Source: an uncultured Prevotellaceae bacterium (GTDB lineage: Bacteria; Bacteroidota; Bacteroidia; Bacteroidales; Bacteroidaceae). Taken from it: a stretch of DNA of 64,000 nucleotides. Positions within the stretch are counted from its first letter, which is position 1. Every line of letters starts with the position of its first letter. The stretch lies in contig CALDLA010000121.1 in the NCBI GenBank assembly GCA_937898415.1, forward strand, positions 1 through 64,000, written 5' to 3'. This document shows positions 55,526 to 63,586 of the stretch, piece after piece. A program made the translations under genes and the position numbers. Under the pieces are notes generated by a model that saw only the letters and a list, made by a program, of their open reading frames with translations, did no database searches and was not told the DNA's origin.

Positions 55526-55801
55526 ATGAATACAGAAACTTACAAATTAGGTGAAGAGCTGGACTCTTTCAACTACCAGGAAGTGCAGGATGGCATTATG
55601 GCCATTCTGGATAAAGGCTGCAGCGCGGTGCTCGATATGACGGCCTGCAACTACGTCTCCAGTACAGGCTTGCGCGTACTGCTCTATTCCAAGAAGGTGG
55701 CAGCCTCCAAGGGACTGAAGTTCTGTCTGAAGGGCGTAAGTGCCGAAGTCCAGGACATTATGAGCGTCACAGGTTTCGATAATTTCTTTGAATATGCATA
55801 G
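55526..55801 (+). CDS. STAS-domain anti-anti-sigma-type protein
   Basis: A 91-residue single STAS domain. The phosphorylation segment reads YVSSTGLRVLL; Ser46 aligns with Ser58 of SpoIIAA, while the Asp that usually precedes it is Ser45. When dephosphorylated, such proteins bind and sequester a HATPase kinase. The upstream SpoIIE protein and the HATPase at 57931 are the likely partners. The end of the gene overlaps the start of the GlgX-type gene by a few bases, so the two may be translationally coupled. No sigma factor gene lies in the window. Confidence 0.9.
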   Translation: MNTETYKLGEELDSFNYQEVQDGIMAILDKGCSAVLDMTACNYVSSTGLRVLLYSKKVAASKGLKFCLKGVSAEVQDIMSVTGFDNFFEYA

Positions 55802-57914
55802 AGTCGATATCTTCCCCACACATGAGTACCAGGGACTGAAACTGCGCACGGGCCGGCCCTATCCCTTTGGGGCCACCGTCTTCGGCAATGCGGTGAACTT
55901 CTCCGTGTATTCCCGCTATGCCACCGACTGCACGCTGGTACTCTTCCATAACCACGAGGAGCAGCCGTTCATCGAGATACCCTTCTTCCGTGAGTTCCGG
56001 TTAGGCAACGTGTTCTCGATGATGGTGTTCGATCTGGATTACGAGAACATCGAATACGGCTACCGCATGGATGGGCCCTTCTGTCCGGAAGAGGGTCATC
56101 GGTTCGACAAGTCGAAAATCCTGCTCGACCCCTACGCCAAACTCATTGTGGGACGCGACATATGGGGGAAGCAGCCCAACTGGGACAGTCTCTACCAATA
56201 CCGTGCCCGCGTGGTGTTCGACGACTTTGACTGGGAGAACGACCTGCCGCTGGAAACGCCCGTTAACGACCTTATCGTCTACGAGATGCATGTGCGCAAC
56301 TTCACTTGCGGCGCTGCTGCCGGGGTGAAACACCGGGGTACATTTGCGGGCATCGTTGAAAAGATTCCATACCTGCTGGAACTGGGCATCAACTGCGTCG
56401 AGCTGATGCCCATCCATGAGTTCGACGAGTTCGAGAACTACCGTCCCTCGCCCATTGACGGCCATCCGCTCTACAACCTCTGGGGCTACAGCAACGTGGG
56501 CTTCTTTGCGCCCAAGGCCGCCTATGCCTCGTCGGGCAGGTTCTCGATGCAGGTGGACGAACTGAAGAACCTGGTGAAGCGCCTGCACGCCAACGGCATT
56601 GAGGTCATCCTCGACGTGGTGTTCAACCACACCGCCGAGGGCGACCAACGAGGCCCCTACATCTCTTATCGCGGCATCGACAACAAGACCTATTACATGC
56701 TGACACCCGATGGCCACTACTTCAACTTCAGCGGCTGCGGCAACACCCTGAACTGCAACAACCCCAACGTGCGTGACATGATTGTCGAGAGCCTGCGCTA
56801 CTGGGTCACCGACTACCATATCGACGGCTTCCGCTTCGACCTGGCCGCCATCCTCGGGCGCGACCAAAAGGGCAACCCCATGTCGAACCCGCCGCTACTC
56901 GAATCGCTGGCTCACGACCCCGTTCTCGGCAAGACCAAGCTGATAGCCGAGGCATGGGATGCGGGCGGACTCTATCAGGTAGGCTCATTCCCGTCGTGGG
57001 GACGATGGGCCGAATGGAACGGCAAGTTCCGCGACAGCATACGTCGCTTCATCAAGAGCGACGAAGGGGTGCTGGACGACGTGAAGGAGCGCATCGTCGG
57101 CTCACCCGACCTCTACGCCTCGCAGGGGCGCGGCATCAAGGCCAGCGTCAACTTCGTCACCGCCCACGACGGCTTCACGCTCATGGATCTCGTATCCTAT
57201 AATGACAAGCACAATGAGGCCAACGGCGAGGACAACCGCGACGGCGAGAACCACAACAACAGTTGGAACTGCGGCTGGGAAGGGGAGTGCGACGATCCTG
57301 ACATCAACGCCCTGCGCCACCGTCAGGTGAAGAACGCCATCACGCTGCTGATGGTCAGCCAAGGCATCCCGATGGTGCTCTCGGGCGACGAGATGGGCAA
57401 CTCGCAGCAGGGCAACAACAATGCCTATTGCCAGGACAACGAGATAGCCTGGCTCGACTGGAACGACCTGGAGCGCAACGCCGACATCTTCCGCTTCTTC
57501 AAGCGGATGATACAGTTCCGCCGCCAGCACAAGGTACTGCGCTACGACGAGCACCTGCGCCACAGCGACTACCGAGGCCTGGGCTACCCCGACTTCTCGT
57601 GGCACGGCGTAAAAGCCTGGCAGCCCGACACCGGCTACAACTGCCTCACAGCCGCCTTCATGCTCAACGGCCAGTACGCCACCCCTGCCGACGACTTCAT
57701 CTATGTCGCCATGAACATGCACTGGGAGATGCATGGCTTCGAACTGCCACGACTGCCCGAAGGCATGGTCTGGCACGTCTTCGCCAATACCGGCATGGAG
57801 GCTCCCGCCGACATCGCTGAACCAGGCGAGGAACCCCTCATCGACAACCAGCGCGAAGTGCTCCTCGGCCCGCGTTCCATCATCATCTTAGTGGGGCGCT
57901 TCACTAATGAATAG
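55794..57914 (+). CDS. glgX: GlgX/isoamylase-type glycogen debranching enzyme (GH13)
   Basis: About 706 residues from the ATG at 55794; the longer reading begins at TTG (55788). No signal peptide. A CBM48 domain spans about 15-120, then the GH13 barrel with Asp349 (DGFRFD, nucleophile), Glu386 (IAEAWDAGG, acid/base) and Asp459 (TAHDGF). A beta-sandwich ends the chain. It would cut alpha-1,6 branches in the cytoplasm, working with MalQ and the compact GH13. It is inserted between the STAS and HATPase genes of the partner-switching set; its start overlaps the STAS stop and the HATPase gene follows by 16 bp. Confidence 0.93.
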   Translation: MHRVDIFPTHEYQGLKLRTGRPYPFGATVFGNAVNFSVYSRYATDCTLVLFHNHEEQPFIEIPFFREFRLGNVFSMMVFDLDYENIEYGYRMDGPFCPEEGHRFDKSKILLDPYAKLIVGRDIWGKQPNWDSLYQYRARVVFDDFDWENDLPLETPVNDLIVYEMHVRNFTCGAAAGVKHRGTFAGIVEKIPYLLELGINCVELMPIHEFDEFENYRPSPIDGHPLYNLWGYSNVGFFAPKAAYASSGRFSMQVDELKNLVKRLHANGIEVILDVVFNHTAEGDQRGPYISYRGIDNKTYYMLTPDGHYFNFSGCGNTLNCNNPNVRDMIVESLRYWVTDYHIDGFRFDLAAILGRDQKGNPMSNPPLLESLAHDPVLGKTKLIAEAWDAGGLYQVGSFPSWGRWAEWNGKFRDSIRRFIKSDEGVLDDVKERIVGSPDLYASQGRGIKASVNFVTAHDGFTLMDLVSYNDKHNEANGEDNRDGENHNNSWNCGWEGECDDPDINALRHRQVKNAITLLMVSQGIPMVLSGDEMGNSQQGNNNAYCQDNEIAWLDWNDLERNADIFRFFKRMIQFRRQHKVLRYDEHLRHSDYRGLGYPDFSWHGVKAWQPDTGYNCLTAAFMLNGQYATPADDFIYVAMNMHWEMHGFELPRLPEGMVWHVFANTGMEAPADIAEPGEEPLIDNQREVLLGPRSIIILVGRFTNE

Positions 57915-57930
57915 TGGATCGTGAATAGTT

Positions 57931-58335
57931 ATGAGCGAACTGCATTTCCAACCCATCAAAGGGAGGGCACGCGAGATACTCAAAGCCATCCTGCAGACGC
58001 CCGAGGTATCCTCGTGCAGTCTGAAGGACGGCCTGGTCCTCCGACTGGTCTGCGAGGAAATCGTCATGAACATCACGTCCTACGCCTATCCTGACAATGT
58101 AGAGGGCTATCTGGATGTGGAACTCGAAAAGACTGACCACCACATCTGCCTCTGTTTCAAGGATGGCGGTGTGCCTTTCAACCCCCTGGAACAGAAGGCG
58201 CCCGACACCAATCTGTCGTGGAAACAGCGTCACATCGGCGGCCTCGGCATCTATCTCGTCATCAAGAAGATGGATGCCGTCCGCTATGCCTACGAAAATA
58301 ATAAGAACATCCTAACAATCCAAAAACAACTATGA
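57931..58335 (+). CDS. HATPase_c_2 serine kinase / anti-sigma-type protein (RsbW-like)
   Basis: A 134-residue GHKL ATPase domain. The N box is CEEIVMNITSYAY (41-53, Asn47), the G1 box is FKDGGVPFNP (76-85) and the G2 box is GGLGIYLV (103-110), so ATP binding looks intact. In partner switching this protein phosphorylates the STAS partner or binds a regulator. It stands alone from the phosphatase and STAS genes because glgX lies between them. Its TGA stop overlaps the ATG of the lactate permease gene (ATGA), suggesting coupling. The target protein is unknown. Confidence 0.88.
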   Translation: MSELHFQPIKGRAREILKAILQTPEVSSCSLKDGLVLRLVCEEIVMNITSYAYPDNVEGYLDVELEKTDHHICLCFKDGGVPFNPLEQKAPDTNLSWKQRHIGGLGIYLVIKKMDAVRYAYENNKNILTIQKQL

Positions 58336-59921
58336 CTGCAATTATTTCCGTTATCCCCATCCTGTTGCTCATCATGCTGATGATGGGGTTCAAGGTCTCT
58401 GGCTACAGGAGTGCTGTCATCACGCTTATCGTCACAGTGGTCTTAGCTTTATTCGCTGTACCTTCTATGGGCATCATGCCAGAGAAATTTGTCGAGGCCT
58501 CCGTCTTTGAAGTCACGCTATGGTCCGTTATCGAGGGACTGCTTAAGGCCTGCTTCCCCATTATCCTTATCATCATCTTTGCCATCTTCAGCTACAACAT
58601 CCTTTGTGAGACAAAGGAGATTGAGAGCATTAAGACGCAGTTCATCCAGATGACTTCCGACAAGGGATTGCTGGTGCTCCTGCTGACATGGGGCTTGGGT
58701 GGCGTGCTTGAAGGTATGGCCGGCTTTGGTACGGCAGTAGCTATTCCGGCTGCTATCCTGATAAGCCTCGGCTTCAAACCGATGTTCTCGGCTGTCATCT
58801 GCCTGGTGGCCAACACGGTGGCGGTGGGTTTCGGTGCCGTGGGACTGCCTGCGACGACGCTGGCTAATCAGGTGGCTGCCAGTGGCGTGGCTACTCCAGA
58901 CGAACTCTGTGAGGTGGCAACTTTTATTATCCTGCAACTGTCGCTGATGTTCTATATCACGCCGTTCCTCATCTTGACGATGACCGACCGCAAAAAGATA
59001 CTGAAGAATCTGGGTATTGCGCTCTTTGTAGGCACGTTTTCTATCGTCGTACAGTTCTGCTGTGCCCATTTCATCGGTCCTGAGACACCCGCCATCCTTG
59101 GGTCCGTGGCAGCCATCTGCGCCATGCTGATCTATAACAAACTGTTTATAGCCCCCCATTCGTCCCCTAAGGGACCAAGGAGGGGAATGCTCAAGACCTT
59201 GAAGGCCTGGAGTGTCTATGGTCTGATTATCTTCTTCATCCTGATATCGAGCAAGATTGTGCCACCCGTGAACGAGCTGCTGAACCAGAGCTTCGTGACA
59301 AAGTTCGACCTCCCCGTCATCGGCAATACCTTTAAGTTCGGTTGGCTCTCCAATGCCGGCCTGATGATATTCCTCGGCGCCATGATAGGCGGCATGATAC
59401 AGGGTTTGAGCTTCGGAAAACTGATGACGATGCTGGCCAAGACCACGGTAAGTCTACAGAAGACGGTGGTTACCATCTGTTGTCTGGTGGCGATGGCTAT
59501 GTTGATGAACAATACCGGTATGACCAACGATATTGCGAAGGGGTTGGTGTCGCTGACGGGTGACGCATTCCCCTTCTTCGCACCGCTCATTGGTTCTATC
59601 GGCACCTTTGTCACGGGTAGTGCAACGAATGCCAATATCCTCTTCGGAAAGCTGCAGGCTACAGTTGCCCACGACCTCGGCTTGGTGAATCAGGGCACGT
59701 TCTTCGGCGTCAGCGGTAGCGAGACCAACTGGCTTGCAGCGGCCAACTGTGCTGGCTCTGAGGGCGGGAAACTGCTGTCGCCACAGTCTATTGCCATCGC
59801 TACGGCTGCCTGTAACATGGAGGGCAAGGATGGCGACATCATGCGCCAGACGATGCCGTTTGCCGTCTTCTGGATTCTGATGAACGGATTGATGGTATTC
59901 CTGGGATTACACGTTATCTAA
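58332..59921 (+). CDS. L-lactate permease family transporter
   Basis: A 529-residue inner-membrane protein with about 12-14 hydrophobic segments. LGGVLEGMAGFGTAVAIPAAILISLGF and the late GSATNANILFGKLQ and FGVSGSETNWLAAANCAGSEGGK segments are diagnostic of the LctP family. It would carry lactate (or glycolate) with protons. A loop at about 275-290 (APHSSPKGPRRGM) is coded by a palindrome-rich tract of the kind seen in the GH13 gene. It is coupled to the HATPase gene upstream and is followed after 17 bp by the D-lactate dehydrogenase. Confidence 0.9.
   Translation: MTAIISVIPILLLIMLMMGFKVSGYRSAVITLIVTVVLALFAVPSMGIMPEKFVEASVFEVTLWSVIEGLLKACFPIILIIIFAIFSYNILCETKEIESIKTQFIQMTSDKGLLVLLLTWGLGGVLEGMAGFGTAVAIPAAILISLGFKPMFSAVICLVANTVAVGFGAVGLPATTLANQVAASGVATPDELCEVATFIILQLSLMFYITPFLILTMTDRKKILKNLGIALFVGTFSIVVQFCCAHFIGPETPAILGSVAAICAMLIYNKLFIAPHSSPKGPRRGMLKTLKAWSVYGLIIFFILISSKIVPPVNELLNQSFVTKFDLPVIGNTFKFGWLSNAGLMIFLGAMIGGMIQGLSFGKLMTMLAKTTVSLQKTVVTICCLVAMAMLMNNTGMTNDIAKGLVSLTGDAFPFFAPLIGSIGTFVTGSATNANILFGKLQATVAHDLGLVNQGTFFGVSGSETNWLAAANCAGSEGGKLLSPQSIAIATAACNMEGKDGDIMRQTMPFAVFWILMNGLMVFLGLHVI
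59155..59187 (+). repeat. Palindromic element inside the lactate permease gene
   Basis: The tract around TCCCCTAAGGGA, flanked by CCCCCC and GGAGGGG runs, is a degenerate inverted repeat inserted in frame. It codes APHSSPKGPRRG in a cytoplasmic-type loop. Confidence 0.45.
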
Positions 59922-59938
59922 CATTATTTGCTACCGCT

Positions 59939-62900
59939 ATGAAGATTAATGAATTTCTGGCCGAGCTCAGACAGATATTGCCGGCTGACCGTATTTATAC
60001 CGACGAGCTCCGTACCCTTGGATGGGGAACGGATGCCAGTTTCTATCGACAGATTCCAAAGGTTGTCGTTCGTAGTGATGGCGAGCAGGAAATCAGCAGG
60101 ATCGTATGCCTGTGTCGCAAATATGAGTTGCCCTTCACCTTCCGTGCTGCCGGTACGTCGCTCTCAGGACAGAGTTGTACGGACTCGGTGCTGATTGTGG
60201 CAGGTAAGCATTGGGAGAAGTATCAGGTCATTAGCAGTTCCTCTGAAGAGGGAAGCGAAATCCGCCTGCAGCCAGGTATTGTGGGCGCGAGGGTGAATCA
60301 GATACTGAAACCTTACGGACGGGTGTTCCCGCCTGATCCCGCAAGTATCGGAAGTGCTATGGTGGGAGGCATCGTGGTGAACAACGCATCGGGCATGAAC
60401 TGTGGCGTACACGCCAATAGCGACCGCATGATGATCTCCGCACGCCTCGTCCTGGCTGATGGCACCATCCTCGATACAGGTTCGGAAGAGAGTCGTGAGG
60501 AGTTCCGTAAGAACCATTCTGGCTTCCTCGCAAAGATGGAGGCCCTGCGCGACAAGGTGCGGACCGATAAGGAACTCTCTGAGCGTATCCGCAGGAAATA
60601 CAGCATCAAGAACGTGACAGGCCTGAATCTGCGCCCGTTGGTGGCTTATGATGACCCGTTCGACATCATTGCCCATTCCGTCGTAGGCAGTGAGGGGACA
60701 CTGGCCTTCCTGTCGGAAGTGACGATGCGCACGCTGAAGGATTATCGCTACAAGGCCTCGGCTATGGTTTATTTCCTCACGATGAGGGAGAGCTGCGAGG
60801 CGGTGGTGGCTATGAAGAAACTGAAGGCGGGCGAGGAAGACCTTCAGATGAGTGCCGAGAACCTGATGGTGAAGAGTGCCGAGATGCTGGACTATAAGTC
60901 GCTCAGTTCGGTTGACGACCCCGTGTTCCTGCAGTACAAGGCTGACGTGGATGCCGGCAAGGTTCCGGGAGTGGAACCAGGCGACTATCACGGCCTCACG
61001 GCCATCCTCACCGAAACGAAGGCCGTCACCCACGAACAGCTGCTTGAGAAGATTTCGGCTATCAAGGCATGCTTATCACGGTTTAAGTTGTATGTCCCAG
61101 CCGAGTTTACCGAAGATCCAGCCGTCTATGGCAAGTACTGGGCTATCCGCGCTGGCATCTTCCCCAGTGTGGGCGGTACGCGTCCTGTGGGCACCTCCTG
61201 CCTCATCGAGGATGTGGCCTTCCCCATTGAGTGCCTGCCTGAGGCCACGGTCAGGTTGCAAAAACTAATAGCCGATCATGGTTACGACGATGCCTGCATC
61301 TACGGTCATGCCTTCGAGGGCAACTACCATTTCATCCTGAACCAGAGTTTTGCCGACGAGCACGATGTGGCACGCTATGCCAAGATGATGCGCGATGTGG
61401 CCAAGCTTGTGGTCGAGGAGTACGACGGTTCGCTGAAGGCCGAGCACGGCACAGGACGCAACATGGCTCCGTTTGTGAAGTACGAGTGGGGCGAGAAGGC
61501 CTATGAGGTAATGAAGGAGCTGAAGGCTATCTTCGACCCCGACGGGCTCTTGAACCGTGGGGTTATCTTCAATGATGATCCCGACTGTTTCATCAAATGC
61601 CTGAAACCGCTGCCCGAGCTTGATTTCGACTTTGAGGGCGTGCCCGATGGCGGCCATTACCTGATGGACCCCGCGCGCTCTACGGCCCAGGAGACCATCG
61701 CGCAGGTGAAGCGTGCCAATAAGTGCATAGAGTGTGGCTTCTGCGAGGTCAACTGCATGTCGTGCGGTCTCACCCTGTCGTCGAGGATGCGCATTGCCGT
61801 GCAGCGCGAAATCCGTGCTTTAGAGGCCGCTGTCCGTGTGGATGGCGCTTCCCCCGCCGTCAAATCACGCCTCACCACGCTCAAGCAGCAGTACAAATAC
61901 TACGGCGACCAGACCTGTGCCACCGACGGTCTCTGTTCCACCTCCTGCCCCATGAAGATCAATACGGGCGAGCTGACCCACCTGATTCGTCAAATGAATA
62001 TGAACGAGAGCCCTATGGGCTATCGCGCTGGCGAGTTTGCTGCTAACCACATGGCTGGCATCAAGAGCGGACTGCGTGCGGTACTCGATGTGGCTCATGC
62101 CGCCCATGTGACGCTCGGCCCCACACTGATGACCAACGTCTGCCGCACGATGAACAAAATGGGACTGCCGCTGTGGACGACGGCTATGCCAAAGAAGAAA
62201 CGCCAGCCCAAGAAGAGCGACCTCACACAGTTCATCATCGAAAAAAGCCTGCCTTCACCCTCCACTCCTCACGCTTCACCTGATAAGGTCGTCTACTTCC
62301 CCTCCTGCATCAACCAGACCATGGGACAGTCGAAGAGGGGCGGCAAGATTCACGACCTGGTAGACGAGGTCATCCAATTGATGGCAAAGGCCGGTTACGA
62401 AGTGATTTTCCCAGAAGGCATGGAGCGCATGTGCTGTGGACAGATTTGGGAGTCGAAGGGAATGCTTGACATTGCCGACCGCAAGAGTGCTGAACTTGAA
62501 GCCGCTCTCTGGAAAGCCTCTGAGCAGGGCCGCTATCCCGTACTCTGTGCGCAGAGTCCCTGTCTGCACAGGATGAAAAAAGTGATGAGCCGGATGAAGC
62601 TCTACGAGCCTGCCGAGTTTATCATGACGTACCTCAAAGACCGGCTCGACTTCCATCCCACCGACCGTCCTATAGCACTTCATATCACCTGTTCGACACG
62701 TCAGATGGGTGTTGACAAGGACATGATAGCCCTTGCTAAACTCTGCTCCAACCACGTGCTACTGCCCGACGGCATCGGCTGTTGTGGCTTTGCCGGCGAC
62801 CGTGGCTTCACCTTCCCGGAGTTGAACAAATACGGCTTGCGCAAGCTTCGTCCGCAGATTGAGGCCAACCACATCGAAGTGGGCTACTCCAATAGCCGCA

Positions 62901-62992
62901 CCTGCGAGATTGGCCTGGAAACGAATTCCGGCATCCCCTACATGAGCATCGTCTATCTGGTCAACGAGTGTACGACGGCGAAAGACACATAA
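59939..62992 (+). CDS. FAD- and Fe-S-containing D-lactate dehydrogenase (YdiJ/Dld type)
   Basis: A 1,017-residue oxidoreductase. The FAD-binding domain covers about 20-260 (RAAGTSLSGQSCTDS; PPDPASIGSAMVGGIVVNNASG) and the FAD-oxidase C domain about 280-560. A ferredoxin region has Cys596, Cys599, Cys602, Cys606 and Cys609, then a second group at 660, 666 and 670. Two CCG motifs near the end (CCGQIWESKG, GIGCCGFAGDRG) match the heterodisulfide-reductase-like domain. It would oxidise D-lactate to pyruvate and pass electrons to the chain. PSPSTPHASPDK near residue 776 is a low-complexity insertion. It is paired with the lactate permease. Confidence 0.9.
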   Translation: MKINEFLAELRQILPADRIYTDELRTLGWGTDASFYRQIPKVVVRSDGEQEISRIVCLCRKYELPFTFRAAGTSLSGQSCTDSVLIVAGKHWEKYQVISSSSEEGSEIRLQPGIVGARVNQILKPYGRVFPPDPASIGSAMVGGIVVNNASGMNCGVHANSDRMMISARLVLADGTILDTGSEESREEFRKNHSGFLAKMEALRDKVRTDKELSERIRRKYSIKNVTGLNLRPLVAYDDPFDIIAHSVVGSEGTLAFLSEVTMRTLKDYRYKASAMVYFLTMRESCEAVVAMKKLKAGEEDLQMSAENLMVKSAEMLDYKSLSSVDDPVFLQYKADVDAGKVPGVEPGDYHGLTAILTETKAVTHEQLLEKISAIKACLSRFKLYVPAEFTEDPAVYGKYWAIRAGIFPSVGGTRPVGTSCLIEDVAFPIECLPEATVRLQKLIADHGYDDACIYGHAFEGNYHFILNQSFADEHDVARYAKMMRDVAKLVVEEYDGSLKAEHGTGRNMAPFVKYEWGEKAYEVMKELKAIFDPDGLLNRGVIFNDDPDCFIKCLKPLPELDFDFEGVPDGGHYLMDPARSTAQETIAQVKRANKCIECGFCEVNCMSCGLTLSSRMRIAVQREIRALEAAVRVDGASPAVKSRLTTLKQQYKYYGDQTCATDGLCSTSCPMKINTGELTHLIRQMNMNESPMGYRAGEFAANHMAGIKSGLRAVLDVAHAAHVTLGPTLMTNVCRTMNKMGLPLWTTAMPKKKRQPKKSDLTQFIIEKSLPSPSTPHASPDKVVYFPSCINQTMGQSKRGGKIHDLVDEVIQLMAKAGYEVIFPEGMERMCCGQIWESKGMLDIADRKSAELEAALWKASEQGRYPVLCAQSPCLHRMKKVMSRMKLYEPAEFIMTYLKDRLDFHPTDRPIALHITCSTRQMGVDKDMIALAKLCSNHVLLPDGIGCCGFAGDRGFTFPELNKYGLRKLRPQIEANHIEVGYSNSRTCEIGLETNSGIPYMSIVYLVNECTTAKDT

Positions 62993-62999
62993 CCCCTGT

Positions 63000-63043
63000 A
63001 AGTTTAGTCGGAGCAAAGGGGGTAGTTTGCTCCGACTAAACTT
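63000..63043 (+). terminator. Perfect hairpin after the D-lactate dehydrogenase gene
   Basis: AAGTTTAGTCGGAGCAAA (63000-63017) and its exact complement (63026-63043) enclose GGGGGTAG. No T run follows, so it may act as a terminator without a U-tract or as an mRNA 3' end protector. A second stem, GCCGGGTA/TACCCGGC, lies 10 bp further. Confidence 0.6.
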
Positions 63044-63143
63044 GGAGTTTGCTGCCGGGTAAAGCTCCGCTACCCGGCACCTACAGGCCCGCTACCCGCC
63101 ACCTTTCGAATAGAGTCGTTCACACATCGGAAATGTTACCTCA

Positions 63144-63196
63144 GATGTTAGGTCTTTGTTACCTCTATGTTACCTCTTTCCAGTAGACCTAACATC
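63144..63196. repeat. 12-bp inverted repeat with TTACC series in the loop
   Basis: GATGTTAGGTCT (63144-63155) and AGACCTAACATC (63185-63196) are exact complements. The 29-base loop holds two more GTTACC motifs, spaced 11 bp apart. Confidence 0.6.
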
Positions 63197-63278
63197 GCCA
63201 ACCCCCTTTACACAAAGGCGTTTCCGAAGAAAATGTTAGGTGTTAGGTCAAAACGCAAATCTGCGCAGAAAAAAGTAC

Positions 63279-63366
63279 AGTTAGCGATGTTAACTAAGCC
63301 ATTTAGCGATGCTATATGGGTCATTTAACCTGTCTATATGGGTCAGTTAGCATGACTAACCGTATG
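63279..63366. repeat. Four degenerate 22-bp tandem units before the PL11 gene
   Basis: Units start at 63279, 63301, 63323 and 63345. All open A-G/T-TTA-G/A-C, and units 2 and 3 share CTATATGGGTC at the end. The 22-bp period matches that of the array at 31146, though the sequence differs. Confidence 0.65.
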
Positions 63367-63405
63367 GTTGCCAACAAGGGGAAAAATGCGTTGTCTTTTG
63401 TCCTA

Positions 63406-63462
63406 ATTGTCTTGCCCTGAAAAACGTTGTTTTGGATTCAACATTTTTCAGGGCAAGACAAT
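63406..63462. repeat. Long near-perfect hairpin
   Basis: A perfect 19-bp stem, ATTGTCTTGCCCTGAAAAA and its complement, is extended after one C-A mismatch by GTTG/CAAC, leaving a 9-base loop. A/T runs are on the inside, unlike a normal terminator. Confidence 0.75.
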
Positions 63463-63547
63463 ACGAAACTTTCCGCACATTCCTCGCAATTTATCGGAAA
63501 AAGTAACAAAGATATCTTCCTCCTTTGGCCTTTTCAAAAAAAATTAC

Positions 63548-63555
63548 TACCTTTG
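63548..63555 (+). promoter_or_regulatory. Promoter of the PL11-type lyase gene
   Basis: TACCTTTG is an exact -7 box, and TTTG at 63524-63527 lies 20 bp upstream, so both elements of a Bacteroidetes promoter are present. The leader is about 25-30 nt. Confidence 0.8.
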
Positions 63556-63586
63556 CCCCGCAAACTAACTACTACATCAAAACAAA

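Larger units (their letters stand above)
62993..63586. other. 594-bp intergenic region rich in hairpins and repeats
   Basis: No supportable gene. It contains a perfect 18-bp hairpin at 63000-63043, a G/C hairpin at 63054-63078, a 12-bp inverted pair at 63144-63196, an 11-bp-phased GTTACC/GTTAGG series, four degenerate 22-bp units at 63279-63366, a long hairpin at 63406-63462 and the promoter of the PL11 gene. Confidence 0.75.
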
